A stretch of DNA of 64,000 nucleotides from contig CALYLX010000128.1 of assembly GCA_944990035.1 (NCBI GenBank), forward strand, positions 1,798,001 through 1,862,000, given 5' to 3'. Made by a program: the position numbers and the translations under genes. Under the pieces are notes generated by a model. It had not been told where the DNA came from. It made no database searches and saw only the letters and a program-made list of their open reading frames with translations. Each line of letters begins with the position of its first letter. Within the stretch, counting starts at the first letter, position 1. Shown here one piece after another: positions 1-15,254 of this stretch. The DNA is from Clitopilus passeckerianus (Eukaryota; Basidiomycota; Agaricomycetes; Agaricales; Entolomataceae).

Positions 1-1014
1 CTATCCGTCGTTCCTACCTCTTCGATATCCAGCCCTCCGCCACCACTACATCGTTCAACTACTCCTACCCCCGCATCATATCAGGCTGCTCGGACAGTAT
101 ACCGCCTCTCAGCTGTGATTTGCCACTACGGCCAGCATTCATTCGGTCACTACATCTGCTTCCGAAGAAAACCCAGAAAACCCAGCCTTGAATCAAGCAA
201 ACGATGGGCACCTCCAAAGCTGAAATTGATGGATCCTATTCGGGCTGACGAGGACGGGAACCCGACTGACCCCGCGCTTATCTGGGAGGAAGACGGCGAG
301 GAGACTGCATATCGTGCGCGACCAGGACAGGGCTGGCTCCGGATTAGCGATGACTCGGTGAGCGAGTGTGGGATAGAGTCTGTTCTGGCGGAAGGAACGG
401 GCGCATTCATGCTCTTCTACGAGCGTGTCGTTGTAGCCCAACCCGGAATCTATCCCTCAGGCTCCGAGAGCAACATTTCTGAGGAGACTCTGAAGCCACA
501 GATCCGTTCTCTGGATCTTAATGGCAGCGTCGGTTCCCTCATCTCAGAAGTTGGGTTCGGGGTACACAAGTCTTCCCCCATGCAGATACCTGGCCGGGAA
601 CCTGGCAAGGCGAATGGACATGCACATCCCGAGATAGCTGCGCCGAGACCAATGTTGCCCCTCTCCGTCTCTGCTCCAAGAGTAGTGAGGAGCGTAGCTA
701 CGCAGAGACGGAGCCTGAGTATTACCTCAGAGCGGTCTAGTGCACAATTGCATGGATCGTCGGAAAGTATACTGTCCAGTTCCACGACGGACTCGATGCT
801 ATCGTCAGGCTCGCTGCCGAACGGGTCGAGCCATCTACACCTGAATGGCTCAGCACCACCACAGTCATCATCTTTGCCAACCTCGGCATCATCACCTCTT
901 CCACCCAAGCAACCACTTTCAGCATCTTCACCATCATCTTCGAAACGAACACGGACACCCAAATCGGCGCATCCACCTGTCGGGCCTTCTCCAGTGGTCG
1001 GACTCAAGGCATAA
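1..1014 (+). CDS. Ubiquitin carboxyl-terminal hydrolase (USP family), 3' part
   Basis: C-terminal 337 codons of a cysteine peptidase that removes ubiquitin from proteins (peptidase family C19). The frame is open from base 1, so the gene begins upstream of the window. The sequence shows the C-terminal USP catalytic box: VICHYGQHSFGHYICFRR holds the active-site His in the GHY motif, followed about 60 residues later by WLRISDDSVSE and AFMLFYERV, the usual final strands of the USP fold. After the catalytic domain comes a Ser/Pro-rich tail of about 190 residues with no recognisable domain. The Cys box must lie outside the window, so I cannot say which USP subfamily this is. No intron is visible in this part. 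Confidence 0.88.
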   Translation, partial: LSVVPTSSISSPPPPLHRSTTPTPASYQAARTVYRLSAVICHYGQHSFGHYICFRRKPRKPSLESSKRWAPPKLKLMDPIRADEDGNPTDPALIWEEDGEETAYRARPGQGWLRISDDSVSECGIESVLAEGTGAFMLFYERVVVAQPGIYPSGSESNISEETLKPQIRSLDLNGSVGSLISEVGFGVHKSSPMQIPGREPGKANGHAHPEIAAPRPMLPLSVSAPRVVRSVATQRRSLSITSERSSAQLHGSSESILSSSTTDSMLSSGSLPNGSSHLHLNGSAPPQSSSLPTSASSPLPPKQPLSASSPSSSKRTRTPKSAHPPVGPSPVVGLKA

Positions 1015-1573
1015 CTCCACTCAAAATGGGATTGACATCCCTCCTTTGGCACGACGTGCTCCTGCACAAGACTCACCTTCGCCACCACTCATCGTCCTTG
1101 TATTCAGCTTAAGCTATTGATTATACTTATAAGGACTTCAGTAGAACTGGCATGTACATATACATCTACATTACTTGCAAAACCCAGGGAATCAGCATCT
1201 CCAGATCATTTCTTAGCTTGGTTCAGCATACACACACAATAATAATCATGAATCGTATGAAAAATGCAGCAATGGATTGAATTGAGTTGATAGCTATATT
1301 CCAGATTGATAATGAAAGCGACTAAGACCACATCTAGAATGCATGCCAGAGGGTATTGGATACAATACAATATGTGAATGAGAACGAGACCGTATGTCCT
1401 TGACGTCAACGAAGGGAAATGCCTGCTAATCCGCGCGTCGCACTATGTGGTTGTGCAGACGACGTCGACGACAAGGTATATGCAGCAGAAAGCAGTTGTG
1501 TAGATGTGCGTGAACCATAAGAACCGAGAGCAAAATGTGGCATGCGAGAGTGCCCTAGAAAGAATTGGGTTTT
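1015..1573. other. Intergenic region, convergent 3' ends
   Basis: Lies between the stop of the ubiquitin protease and the stop of the small gene on the other strand. It holds only short AT-rich open frames with no coding character. Presumably it contains both 3' UTRs and polyadenylation sites. No repeat was seen. Confidence 0.6.
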
Positions 1574-2008
1574 CTACCAGTAGACCCTGCGCTCGACGGT
1601 GCGCGGCTTGTGGGCACTGGGGAGGGCGTAGGCGATGGTGCGCCTAACACGAGTAACCTCGGGCCAACTAAGAAAGCAAAGCGAACAAGAAGATGAGGAG
1701 ATAATCTCTCGAGAAACGGCCTGAGGAACTCACGGAACTCGGTGGACAACGTTGTTGTCAAGTTGGATTTCAACAATTTGTCGTCCCTACGGGTTCCGAT
1801 GAGGTCATGAACGATGAGCAAGGTGTGAGGCACGACGTACTCGGTAGTCGATGTGAGAGCCAATAACTAGGCCTTCTGTCCTGCCAGAGGCGCCGTGGCG
1901 AATGGCAACAATGTCACCAGCCTACAGTAGAGAACCATGGTTAGGACCTCGTCTTCGTCAAAGGGGCCGAGCACGACGTACAACAATATCTTCCTCGTAG
2001 GTGGTCAT
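1574..2008 (-). CDS. Small conserved-looking protein, Tudor/SH3-like barrel (84 aa, four exons)
   Basis: Small gene reconstructed from four exons, reading from ATG at 2008 to TAG at 1574. Three short introns with good GT-AG borders (donors GTACGT, GTACGT, GTGAGT) join exons of 27, 81, about 54 and about 92 bases into one 84-residue protein. The protein begins MTTYEEDIVAGDIVAIRHG, continues with GRQIVEIQLDNNVVHRVP and WPEVTRVRR, and ends RTVERRVYW. The alternating hydrophobic and charged strands with a GD-V start resemble small Tudor/SH3-like barrels such as the fungal 'hypervirulence associated TUDOR' family. That resemblance is an inference from pattern only. No signal peptide or membrane segment. 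Function unknown. The clean splicing in four exons is what argues for a real gene. Confidence 0.65.
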
Positions 2009-2816
2009 GATAGTGATTTAGTAGAGTGTTGGAGTGCTTGTGAAGACGATAATAGATAACTTGAGGCTGTCTTGAAGGGCCTTGAAGATTGTGTGAAGAG
2101 TGGTCAAGGGGAGGTGAGGAAAAGGCCTGATAATGTGGACCTTTTTAAGGATCGGCGGCTGTGTGGCGAAGCGGGACAACGTGAGGCAGCCTCGAGGCAT
2201 CCATCACGTCTCCGGTCTCGCAATCCGTTTTTTTTGTACTCTTCGTCGGTTCATTCGGACTGTCATTATTCTTACAAGCAAGGGTCGTCGTTTGTTACCA
2301 AGGGTGCAATATTACAATATTATTGTGTTTTTTCTTTCACTGTGATTATTCTCAGCTCAGTCTCTTGTTTCCAACATTGTATTTTTGCTTCCGTCACTTT
2401 TCGCTTGCTGGGACTTAACTTGCCTCGTGCCTTGTGCAAGGCAAAGTGGATTCGAGAATGATCATTGTGTGAACTCAAAACAGGGTACGGGTGATATCCG
2501 AGAAGACGCTCATGCCCAGAACAGAACGTGTTGGGCACATGCATCCGAAACTCATATTCAAACTGTAAAATCCGTCAATCAGCGACTTCTAGGGTAGGGG
2601 GCGCACAGTTTTACAGGAACTTTGTCTCATCTCAGCCCCTGTGGATGCCTATCGATCTCGCTAAGTATGGCAGACAGCTACCCTTGTCCGTTATTCCAAT
2701 CTAATCTTGCAATCGCATGCACAACATGAGTCGAAATCCGATGATTATTTGCATTAACAAGAACGTGGAATGACATGAGGGACAGTAAACGTAAGTCAAT
2801 GATGTCGCAAAACTTT
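2009..2816. other. Intergenic region upstream of the small gene
   Basis: Contains the presumed promoter of the small minus-strand gene and the 3' flank of the LPMO gene. Homopolymeric T tracts are visible near 2228-2236 and 2330. The longest plus-strand open frame here (2072-2461) has no recognisable domain and an amino-acid composition unlike the neighbouring genes. I see no gene in it. Confidence 0.5.
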
Positions 2817-3792
2817 TCAACCAGACCAGACGGCGCCACCAGGTGCGGTGTAGCTCTGGAGGTTGTTGTAGATGTTGACCTAGAGGAGGGTAGTCGTCAA
2901 TAACTGCAAGATGTCTCAGTGAGGGTAGCCTTACAGTGATGCCAGGGTCTGAGCCCTTGTAGGCACCGGGAAGAGCAATCTTCGGGGGGCTGGCGCTGCC
3001 TCCACCGGTGATCTTGACTTGGGCACAGCCAATGTAGAACTGAGCGCCAGGGTAGCTGGATGCGACATGGAGAGCAATCTAGGCTGATGTGTCAGACGAA
3101 GATGATTCGCTGGGGAAAGGTGTACTCACAATCTCAGCACGGAGCAAGTACTCTCCAGCAGGGAGAGAAGAGGGGATGGTAACGGTGTGCTTTCCGCTGT
3201 TGGAGTTGACAACGTCGGTTGCCCATTGGCCGCCGGAGAGCAAGCCAGAGGAGTAGATCTTGGTCCAGACGGCACCTTGGCCGTTGAAGGAGGCAGCGGT
3301 GGATGGTGCCTTGGCGATGTAGACCTGGACGGGGCCCTTGTGGCCACCGGAGATGGGGTCTTCACCAGTTCGCTGGGCGTGTTGGTGCCATTCGAAGCTA
3401 CAACAAATTTTCAGACCTCTAGGTATGCATTGGGTGAACAATATCCTTACGTGATGGAAGCTCCAGCGGGGATGCTGGCGGTGCTCACGCCAGAGCCAGA
3501 GAGGCCATTGACATTGCAAGTAATATCAGTGGAGGTAACATCGGTAACCGGGTTATTGTTCGGAACGACACGAATGTTGTTGTTTAGTCCTTGGTCTGCC
3601 TGGAAAAATATTGGGATGAGGATCATTCATAACACGCCACAAAGAACCCCACTCACTCCATTCACCCAGATGTATTGCATGGTGACTGGAGGATATTCAT
3701 CAATACCAAGGCATCGCGGTAATTTGGCGCAGAAACGTACAATGGGCATTGGCAGCCGCCACAGAGGCGAGGATAGCAAGAGCGAGCTTCAT
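2817..3792 (-). CDS. AA9 lytic polysaccharide monooxygenase (former GH61)
   Basis: Secreted copper enzyme that oxidatively cleaves cellulose or related glucans. Six exons; the start at 3792 gives a 16-residue signal peptide (MKLALAILASVAAANA), so cleavage exposes His-17 as the mature N-terminus, the first ligand of the AA9 histidine brace. The second ligand is the His of GGHKGPVQVY. The active-site surroundings are present as IIALHVASSYPGAQFY, which holds the second-sphere His and Gln and the axial Tyr. WATDVV, TIPSSLPAGEYLLRAE and SDPGITVNIYNN are further family marks. The mature protein is a single catalytic domain of about 220 residues with no carbohydrate-binding module. It stands alone, divergent from the PPIL4 gene. 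The five introns of 50-60 nt are phase-consistent. Confidence 0.93.
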
Positions 3793-4677
3793 GTTGGCTT
3801 GAGAAAATGTCAGAAGGACGAGATGCCTGGCTTTTATATCGCTCTGCCGCTAGTCAGGAACAACTACCGGGCCTGCCACAAGACGAAGAACCGCCCGTTG
3901 AATTGCTCATTCCCGCCAGAAAAGCTCAGCAGACTCTGCCGAGGCTCAAAAATAGTGACAACGCCTTCTGCGGTTGATTAGCTCGGCAAAATTGATCACT
4001 GTTGACAAGAAATGTACAGACGCGTGGGCAACGAAGAGGCAAATCTGCGAAAGAATACAGCTGCCCCAGGGTCACGATGGCCTCTCCAGGTTCCGAGATT
4101 GAGGCGGGGGATATTTCTCGGAGACGGAACGTGCTGAACTGCTATCATGGCGTCACCGCAGTGTTTCCGGAGCAATGATTGGTGGCAAAATTAACGAGAG
4201 AGCTTAGAGATCTACCGCTGTTGCGGGTGACGCAAACATGTCACTAGTGGAGCCATGAAGATCGATTAAAGATAGACGATAATAGGATCTGGACGTCAGG
4301 GCACCGAGCATGACCCGTTGAACCAATCTCAGATTGCTCTGGCGTTCCAGCAAGTTCCATCTGTACAGCAAAATATCAACCGGGATTAGCAGAATGAAGC
4401 TAATCTCGCGAGACTCAGCCCCGCCATACTACGAGTAGATTTCCCGACAGCGATTATACATTGACGAGCCTGCAGTCTGAGGCCATTCAATTGACAATGA
4501 TGATGGCACAGAGCAAGTTATTTCATACTCCGCCACACGCGTTCATTCAACGTCCATTCGGTTCACCACGTTCAGCACAAAAGTTTACTGAAAGTTCCCG
4601 GCCGAGGACCGATATTTTGTATAAACCATTACTCCAGCTTCCGACCATCTGCCGGAAGATTAAGGAGTTATTGAAAC
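3793..4677. other. Divergent promoter region, AA9 / PPIL4
   Basis: An 885-base intergenic stretch between two divergently transcribed genes. Apart from the TATA box next to the AA9 start no clear element stands out. The open frame running from 4461 overlaps the PPIL4 start in another frame and is not coding. Confidence 0.5.
3831..3840 (-). promoter_or_regulatory. TATA box of the AA9 gene
   Basis: GATATAAAAG on the minus strand, about 40 bases upstream of the LPMO start codon. A strong TATA element this close to the ATG fits a highly inducible secreted enzyme. Confidence 0.6.
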
Positions 4678-6191
4678 ATGTCTGTTCTCTTGGAAACATC
4701 TCTGGGTGACCTTGTCATTGACTTGGAAGTCGATGCTTGTCCTAAGCTCTGCGAGAATTTCTTGAAACTTTGCAAAATATACTACTATAACTTGAACGCT
4801 TTCTTCAATGGTATGTCTTGTCAGCTACCCTTTAATTCAGGTGCTGATCCTTTTCCTAGTGTCAAAGGACTTTTTGGCCCAAATTGGAGATCCAACAGCT
4901 ACGGGAACTGGTGGCGAATCAGTATGGTCCTACATTGCCACTACTTCATCGCCTCCCGACAAGTCTGTTCCTCGCTATTTCCCACCTGAGATAGTCCCAA
5001 GATTAAAACACAAGCAGAAGGGAACGGTCTCCATGGCCGTTGCGCCTGCACTGGAAGGACAGAGAGGCGGATGCGGAAGCCAATTCTTTGTGACTTTGGG
5101 CGACAACATCGACTATCTGGACGGAAAGCATGCCGTATTTGGACATGTAGTCGAGGGTTTGGAGACTTTGGATAAAATAAACGAAATCTTCACCGACCAA
5201 GATGGAAGACCCCTGAAAGACATTCGGATTCGGCACGTAGTCATCCTTGGTAAGCCTATGCGTGCTGTGTAATTGTGGCGAAAGTTGACACTTCTCTCTG
5301 CCAAGATGACCCGTTCCCCGATCCCCAAGGGCTCATTCAACCGCCCTCATCGCCTACACGACCTCCCGATAATTCGACAAGGATTGCAGAAGATGAAGAT
5401 CCGCTTGCTACTCTACCTGAGGAAGAGGAAGAACGGATACAACGTGAAAAAGCCGCCGCCGCATCGGCGCTGACGCTTGAGATGGTTGGCGACCTTCCTT
5501 TCGCAAATATTCGACCGCCAGAAAATGTTTTATTCGTTTGCAAACTCAACCCTGTCACCACTGATGAAGATCTGGAGCTTATCTTCTCGAGGTTCGGCAC
5601 GATCATCAGTTGTCAGGTCATCCGGGACAAGCAAACTGGCGATTCGCTCCAATATGCATTCATTGAGTTTGACCGACGAGAAGATGCCGAGCAGGTGAGT
5701 AGACTAACTTTAGGTATCTGATCGTGCGGATGGCTGATACATTTATCAGGCGTACTTCAAGATGCAAAACGTGCTTATTGATGATCGTCGGATATGGGTA
5801 GACTTGTAAGGCTTCTGTGTTCCGCATGGTGTCCAGTTTCAGCTAACCATTTTTCAACAGCTCACAATCAGTGGCGAAGATGAACACACAATGGTCAAAT
5901 GATATCAAGAAAGGACCTGCCTCTGGGAGAGGGCAAGGCGGCTTTGGAGGACGAGATGACCTGGAGAAAACTCGCCGGTACAGGGAGGAACATGAGCGGT
6001 CAAGCTCTGGTCGAAATCAATACGGAATGGTATTCGACGTGCCAGACGCTAGTTCAAGCCATCGGCGCAAACGCAGTCGGAGCAGAGATCGACGTGATGA
6101 CTCAAGAGAGCGCCGAAGGAGACGCTCCCGGTCTCCACGAGACCATCGCAGGCGCAGCAGTAGGGAGGACCGTGACCGGCGCCGACATTGA
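4678..6191 (+). CDS. Peptidyl-prolyl cis-trans isomerase-like 4 (cyclophilin-RRM protein)
   Basis: Nuclear cyclophilin of the PPIL4/Cyp6 type, about 438 residues from five exons. Residues 1-160 form the cyclophilin domain ([58 protein letters not shown]). A linker rich in Asp/Glu/Pro follows, then an RRM ([19 protein letters not shown] with RNP1-like YAFIEFD) and a C-terminal Arg/Ser and Arg/Asp tail ([22 protein letters not shown]). This domain order is diagnostic of the family, whose members associate with spliceosomal or transcription complexes. Introns lie after FFN, within VVIL-DDP, after EDAEQ and within WVDF, all with GT-AG borders. The gene ends 268 bases before the next start on the same strand. 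Confidence 0.93.
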
Positions 6192-6459
6192 TTCTGCATT
6201 GGAACTTTGTTTGCCGATATTTGTTCCGCCTCAGTTCAATACAGACACCCAATCAAAGTTCCTGCGGGTCGGCCAGGGCAACCGTTTCATTGCATCTTTG
6301 GATCGTTCTGGACACTGAATTGGCACTGCCTTGATCGTTTGATACCTGTATTTGGGCGCGGTGGGAGTATATGACTCTACCGTGATACTTCAAATACCAA
6401 GCCAAACACTCTTTCTTGCCTAATTCCTACCGCTTCCTCTTTGCATTATCACCTACAAT

Positions 6460-7277
6460 ATGGCCGTAGAAAAGTTCCACTATGACGATGCAGACGCTAT
6501 TCTTCTCTCCTGCGAGCAGGAAAACCCACTCGAATTCCATGTTCATCGATGCATCCTTATCGCCGCCTCGCCTTTCTTCAGCGACTTGTTCTCATTACCA
6601 CAGAAGTCGCCCAGCGCAGGGCTGCCCATAATTCCAGTTTCGGAATCCCGCCAAACACTATCCACCCTCCTTCAGTTTGTGTATCCTGTAGAGGACCCTA
6701 TCATAAGCTCGCTGGATGAGCTGGTACCCATTCTCCTCGCTGCTGTCAAATACGATTTCTTGTCGACCATAGTAACCCTGCGCGGTTTGCTGGTGGAGTC
6801 GCGGTTCGTTGAAGCAGAACCCACGCGCGTTTTCGCAATTGCGTCACGGTTTGACCTCGAGGAAGAAGCCAAGATTGCTTCCAGATACACGCTCAGGATT
6901 AACCTCATTGATGCTCCATTTTGCGATGACTTCAAGCACATCACCGCATGGGCGTACCATCGACTGCTCAGTCTCCACCAAAAACGGGCAAAGGCATGCT
7001 TGGAGTTGTTGGAACGACCGAAAGACGTCAAGTGCATGCAATGCAATGGTTCCGTATACGCGGCTCTCAATACGCCCAAGTGGTGGTCGGAGTTCGACAA
7101 GCGTGCGAGGGAGGAGTTGAGTGTGAGGCCGAGTACGGCCATCATTTTCAGCATGGAGTTCTTATCGCAGGCCGTCGCTGCGTCGGGTTGCCCAAGATGT
7201 GCCGGAAGTGTACTGGATTCTTGGAAATCCTCGAGGAGCTGAAGAAACGATTAGACGAGTTGCCAGCGACAGTTTAA
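6460..7277 (+). CDS. BTB/POZ domain protein (apparent 1-base frameshift near the end)
   Basis: Member of the large basidiomycete BTB/POZ family. The BTB domain (about residues 10-110) starts DDADAILLSCEQENPLEFHVHRC and continues IAASPFFSDLFSLP. The C-terminal half contains two CxxC pairs (CMQCNGS and CPRCAGS), a possible zinc site. The genomic frame stops at 7242 after DSWKSSRS. If one A is restored in the AAA run at 7225-7227, the frame continues as KILEELKKRLDELPATV to a stop at 7277. A short ending of this kind, with a helix and 'LPxTV/I', is what I recall from related fungal BTB proteins, so the longer form is preferred. Single exon. Likely an adaptor for protein interaction; the partner is unknown. 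Confidence 0.82.
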
Positions 7278-7600
7278 AGGCTGGGCATTGGACAGTTTTC
7301 CGCATCATATATTCCTAAATTATTGATCCCTTGATGATACCTTGCATCCACCTTGGTACTTGTAGCGATACCCTGCACCTAATACTCGATGTAGATTATA
7401 ATTGTAGTACATACGAACCATCTCTAATGTTAATGGCGTTATCTTACAGCTTGAGGCTTATTTGCAATGCATCACCGAACGATAAGATCCTTCCGTCACT
7501 GGTCATCGATTCTCCGGACCACGAGCGTAGCCATGTAAAGATCGAGGTTCAATTTTACTCCTCTCAGGACTTGGTTCCATACCACCACCATCTTACTATT
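7278..7600. other. Intergenic / 5' leader of the P5C dehydrogenase gene
   Basis: A 323-base region. An in-frame open stretch without stops runs from 7331 into the P5CDH start at 7601 and contains upstream ATGs (for example at 7427 and 7433). An N-terminally extended isoform, perhaps with a mitochondrial presequence, therefore cannot be excluded. Confidence 0.45.
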
Positions 7601-9669
<2,069 letters not shown>

Positions 9670-10591
9670 TGGGTGGGATAGTTATAGAATTGCAATGTAG
9701 TGAATAATGAGAAATAATGGAGCAACAAAATGGAATGTATGCTTTTAATCCGTCTAGAACTTGTGAATGTCGTTCGTCTAAATAAGGCTTATATGTTAGC
9801 TCGAACGCCTCCACTGCAGCAGCAATTTCGGACGCACCTTTATATGCCACTCAAGCGTGGTGACAAAAGCCAGAAAACGATAATCCTACTGCAGTGCCAG
9901 TAATATTACACCTGTCGTCCTCTGGCAAGGATGCAATATTCTCGTCAACTCGGATTCTGCTCTTCCCATTGTCGGAGGTCTGACAGTAGGGTTTCTTGTT
10001 CGGGAACTGAGAGTGGGCTCAAGCCTGTGTCTGCGCAATGAAGGACGTGTCTACACTTCAGTGCAGTTTCTGTGCTCCAAGCATGCAGAGGCAAGTTTAG
10101 CTAATTCAGCATGACTTGATGTGGCTCGTTTGTGACACCAGCGAATCGATGAATCCGGGTTCGGACCACGATTTGAGTTAAAGCTTGTCAGCCACACTTT
10201 TGCGCTTTTCGACATCAATGCAGGAGCCAAGCTGTAGGGAAGAACAACGGTTGTCTAAGACGTTAGCGAGAAACGGTCGTGTGCCGGCCAAGTTTAGGGG
10301 TAATTCTGAAAGATATTCCGTGGATAGGGCGTTCATTCCACCCATATATCAACACATAGCCAAGACATCCCGAAAGCTAAGAATAACGTCCACAGCCATA
10401 CACTTGGATCCTTGACGGTAGCCGTTGCAGTTCAGAGCAGGAAGCTGTTATTTGGCTCTATTGATGCGGCACTGAAAGTGGCTGTGCAAAGCTAATTGGC
10501 CTTGCACGTCGGACGCGTCGACTTGCTCAGAGACGCCAACAGCCTCTGACTCGTTCCCTTTCATCTTTCCTTCTGACCATAGACGTTCATA
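9670..10591. other. Intergenic region before cullin-1
   Basis: A 922-base stretch between the 3' end of PUT2 and the CUL1 start. Only short open frames without domain character were seen (for example 10185-10415). It presumably holds the CUL1 promoter. No repeat or RNA gene recognised. Confidence 0.5.
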
Positions 10592-13255
<2,664 letters not shown>

Positions 13256-13480
13256 ATTTCCTTTCCTCTTGAAACGGTTCTTCCGTTCATTTGCTATCGC
13301 TACTTTACCATACTTCTTCTACATATCTCGCATTCTTGCACGCATATCTTTTTTTTGCTTAATGTCATGTCCACATCCTTGGAACCAATTTTGTCACTAG
13401 GGAGTCTTTGGCGCAATAGCCCAAGATGGTTGAGGACCAAGGCAAGGCAACAAGTATAGATTAAGGGATCAAGATACATT

Positions 13481-14860
13481 TTATACAGCAATGCCCTTCT
13501 CTAACTCGCCCAAGAGCATAGTGCCGTCTTTGCTGCCGGTAAGGACTGTGAAATGCGTTAAAAACGTTTGAAGGACAGAGAAAGGCGCGAAGGAACGTAC
13601 TGATGGGTTCCTTTGGATGAAAGTCTACTGCTGTGACAGTTCCTTTATGTCCGGGCAACTAGCAGAAATTATCAGAGTCTGTCACGAAAACCGTCAAGAA
13701 CTGGTATACCTTGTACTGGATTTTCCCACTTTCCACCTCCCATATGCAAACCATTCGGTCTGCACCGCCAACGGCGACGCGCTGTCCACCATCATCCTTG
13801 CTCCACGAACCTCTGAGCAGAGTGTTTTCGAAACCAGCGGGCGCGCCCAGAAGAACGCGGTGTACACGGTTCGGCGAAGGTGAGAATGGGCGAACGTCGT
13901 GAATGATTGTTTGAGAGGAAAATGAAGGGGAGAGCAGGTATTGGCCGTTTGGAGATAGGGATAGAGATGTAGGGGTATCCGTGTGCCCTGTTAGAGAGTA
14001 GACTTGCTCTCCTTTTCGGAGGTCGTATACCTATAAAAGCGTCAACATAAGGACTATTGCAGTGGCAATGAACGTACGTGGATTTCATTATCCAAAGCGC
14101 CGACGTAAATATTGTTTCCATCTGCGCTCCAGCAAACTGCAGTAACAGGGCATTTTACATCTAGCGTGGCCACGGCCTGTTTGCCTGCATCCTCGCCGCC
14201 TTCCCAAACTTTCACAGTCCCATCGTCTGACCCAGTAGCGATGAGCTCGGTTCCAGATCCACCACCCATAGTTCTGTCGAGAGTGTTTATAATTTCCCGG
14301 TGGGCACGTATCTTGCGGAGACGCTGGCCAGTCGTTAGGTCCACGGTTGATAGCAAGTGGTCTGCAGAAACGGTGTACAGCGTCGAAGAGCATAATGACC
14401 ACTGGAGGTCAAGAATAGGTGCTTTTGTGAGGTTAGAGATAAGGCCGTAGTTGGTGTTAGGAGGATATGTTCTCCATAGCGCTGTCAAGAGCAACATTAA
14501 GAACTCTTGTTGTCAAATTACGGTTCATTGCAGAGGTACTTACAAACGCTTCGATCTGCCGAACATGCGGCAATATTCTGTCCAGTAGGGTCGAATCGAC
14601 AGCTCAAAATTTCAGCCTATGATATTGGTTTCTTTTCAGTTTTTCCTTGTACATTCATTTGAAAAAACACGTACCGAGTGCGCGCCATTCAAACTAATGA
14701 TTGGTGCCTCCAATCCACTCGTCCGCTGAACTGTTCTGACCAGGCCCTTGCTCCGTTCATCTCCAGAGGATATGATAATCTGATTCGAGGGGGGAGTATC
14801 TCCTCTTGCCCTTTTTACGAGAATTCCAGTTGGAGGAGGCGAAGGACCGCGTTTCGACAT
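13481..14860 (-). CDS. U5 snRNP 40-kDa WD40 protein homologue
   Basis: WD40 beta-propeller of the spliceosomal U5 snRNP (SNRNP40/Prp8-binding protein family), about 360 residues. The short N-terminus MSKRGPSPPPTGILVKR is typical of the family. It is followed by LEAPIISLNGAHSAEILSCRFDP, LWRTYPPNTNYGLISNLTKAP, LSTVDLTTGQRLRKIRAH, IATGSDDGTVKVWE, VTAVCWSADGNNIYVGALDNEIHVYDLR, YSLTGHTDTPTSLSLSPNG, GGADRMVCIWEVESGKIQYK and LPGHKGTVTAVDFHPKEPI, that is seven WD repeats. The last exon supplies LTGSKDGTMLLGELEKGIAV. An in-frame ATG lies 24 codons upstream, but MSKRG matches the family start. Convergent with cullin-1, 225 bases apart. Confidence 0.9.
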
Positions 14861-15254
14861 TTTATGGCGATGGTGACTGAAAGCCCAGCCTGAGTTGTCG
14901 GCGTTGAGTCTGCTGGCTTTCGAAACTAACAAGGATCAACAAAAGAGTCGAGCTAAGAATTTCGTCTAACAGTTTGGAAGCCTCGAGTGTGCAATTCGTT
15001 CATTGTTTCAATTGAGTAAATAGAGAGTAATGAGTGTGTGGATCCTATGTAAACAAGGAGTGTGGTAATTGGTTGTATGCGATGCTAACCCAGTTGTAGA
15101 AAGACCAGTTTCAAAAACAGTTAGAAATAAAATTAGAGGTATCAGGGATAAATTTATTGGGAATATTAAGGAGAATTCTCGTCGGGGTGAACCAAAAAAA
15201 AAAGTCCAAATGTTGAGAAATAATAAGGATAGTCAGTCCAGGTGAGCGCGTAAC
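14861..15254. other. Intergenic region between two minus-strand genes
   Basis: A 394-base AT-rich stretch holding the promoter of the U5 snRNP gene and the 3' flank of the next gene, including an A-tract of 11 near 15196-15206. No coding sequence seen. Confidence 0.5.

Noticed and set aside
2072..2461. 129-codon plus-strand frame
   Set aside because: Composition unlike coding sequence here, no domain, no splice context.
3187..3981. 264-codon plus-strand open frame
   Set aside because: Antisense to the AA9 gene and without family character.
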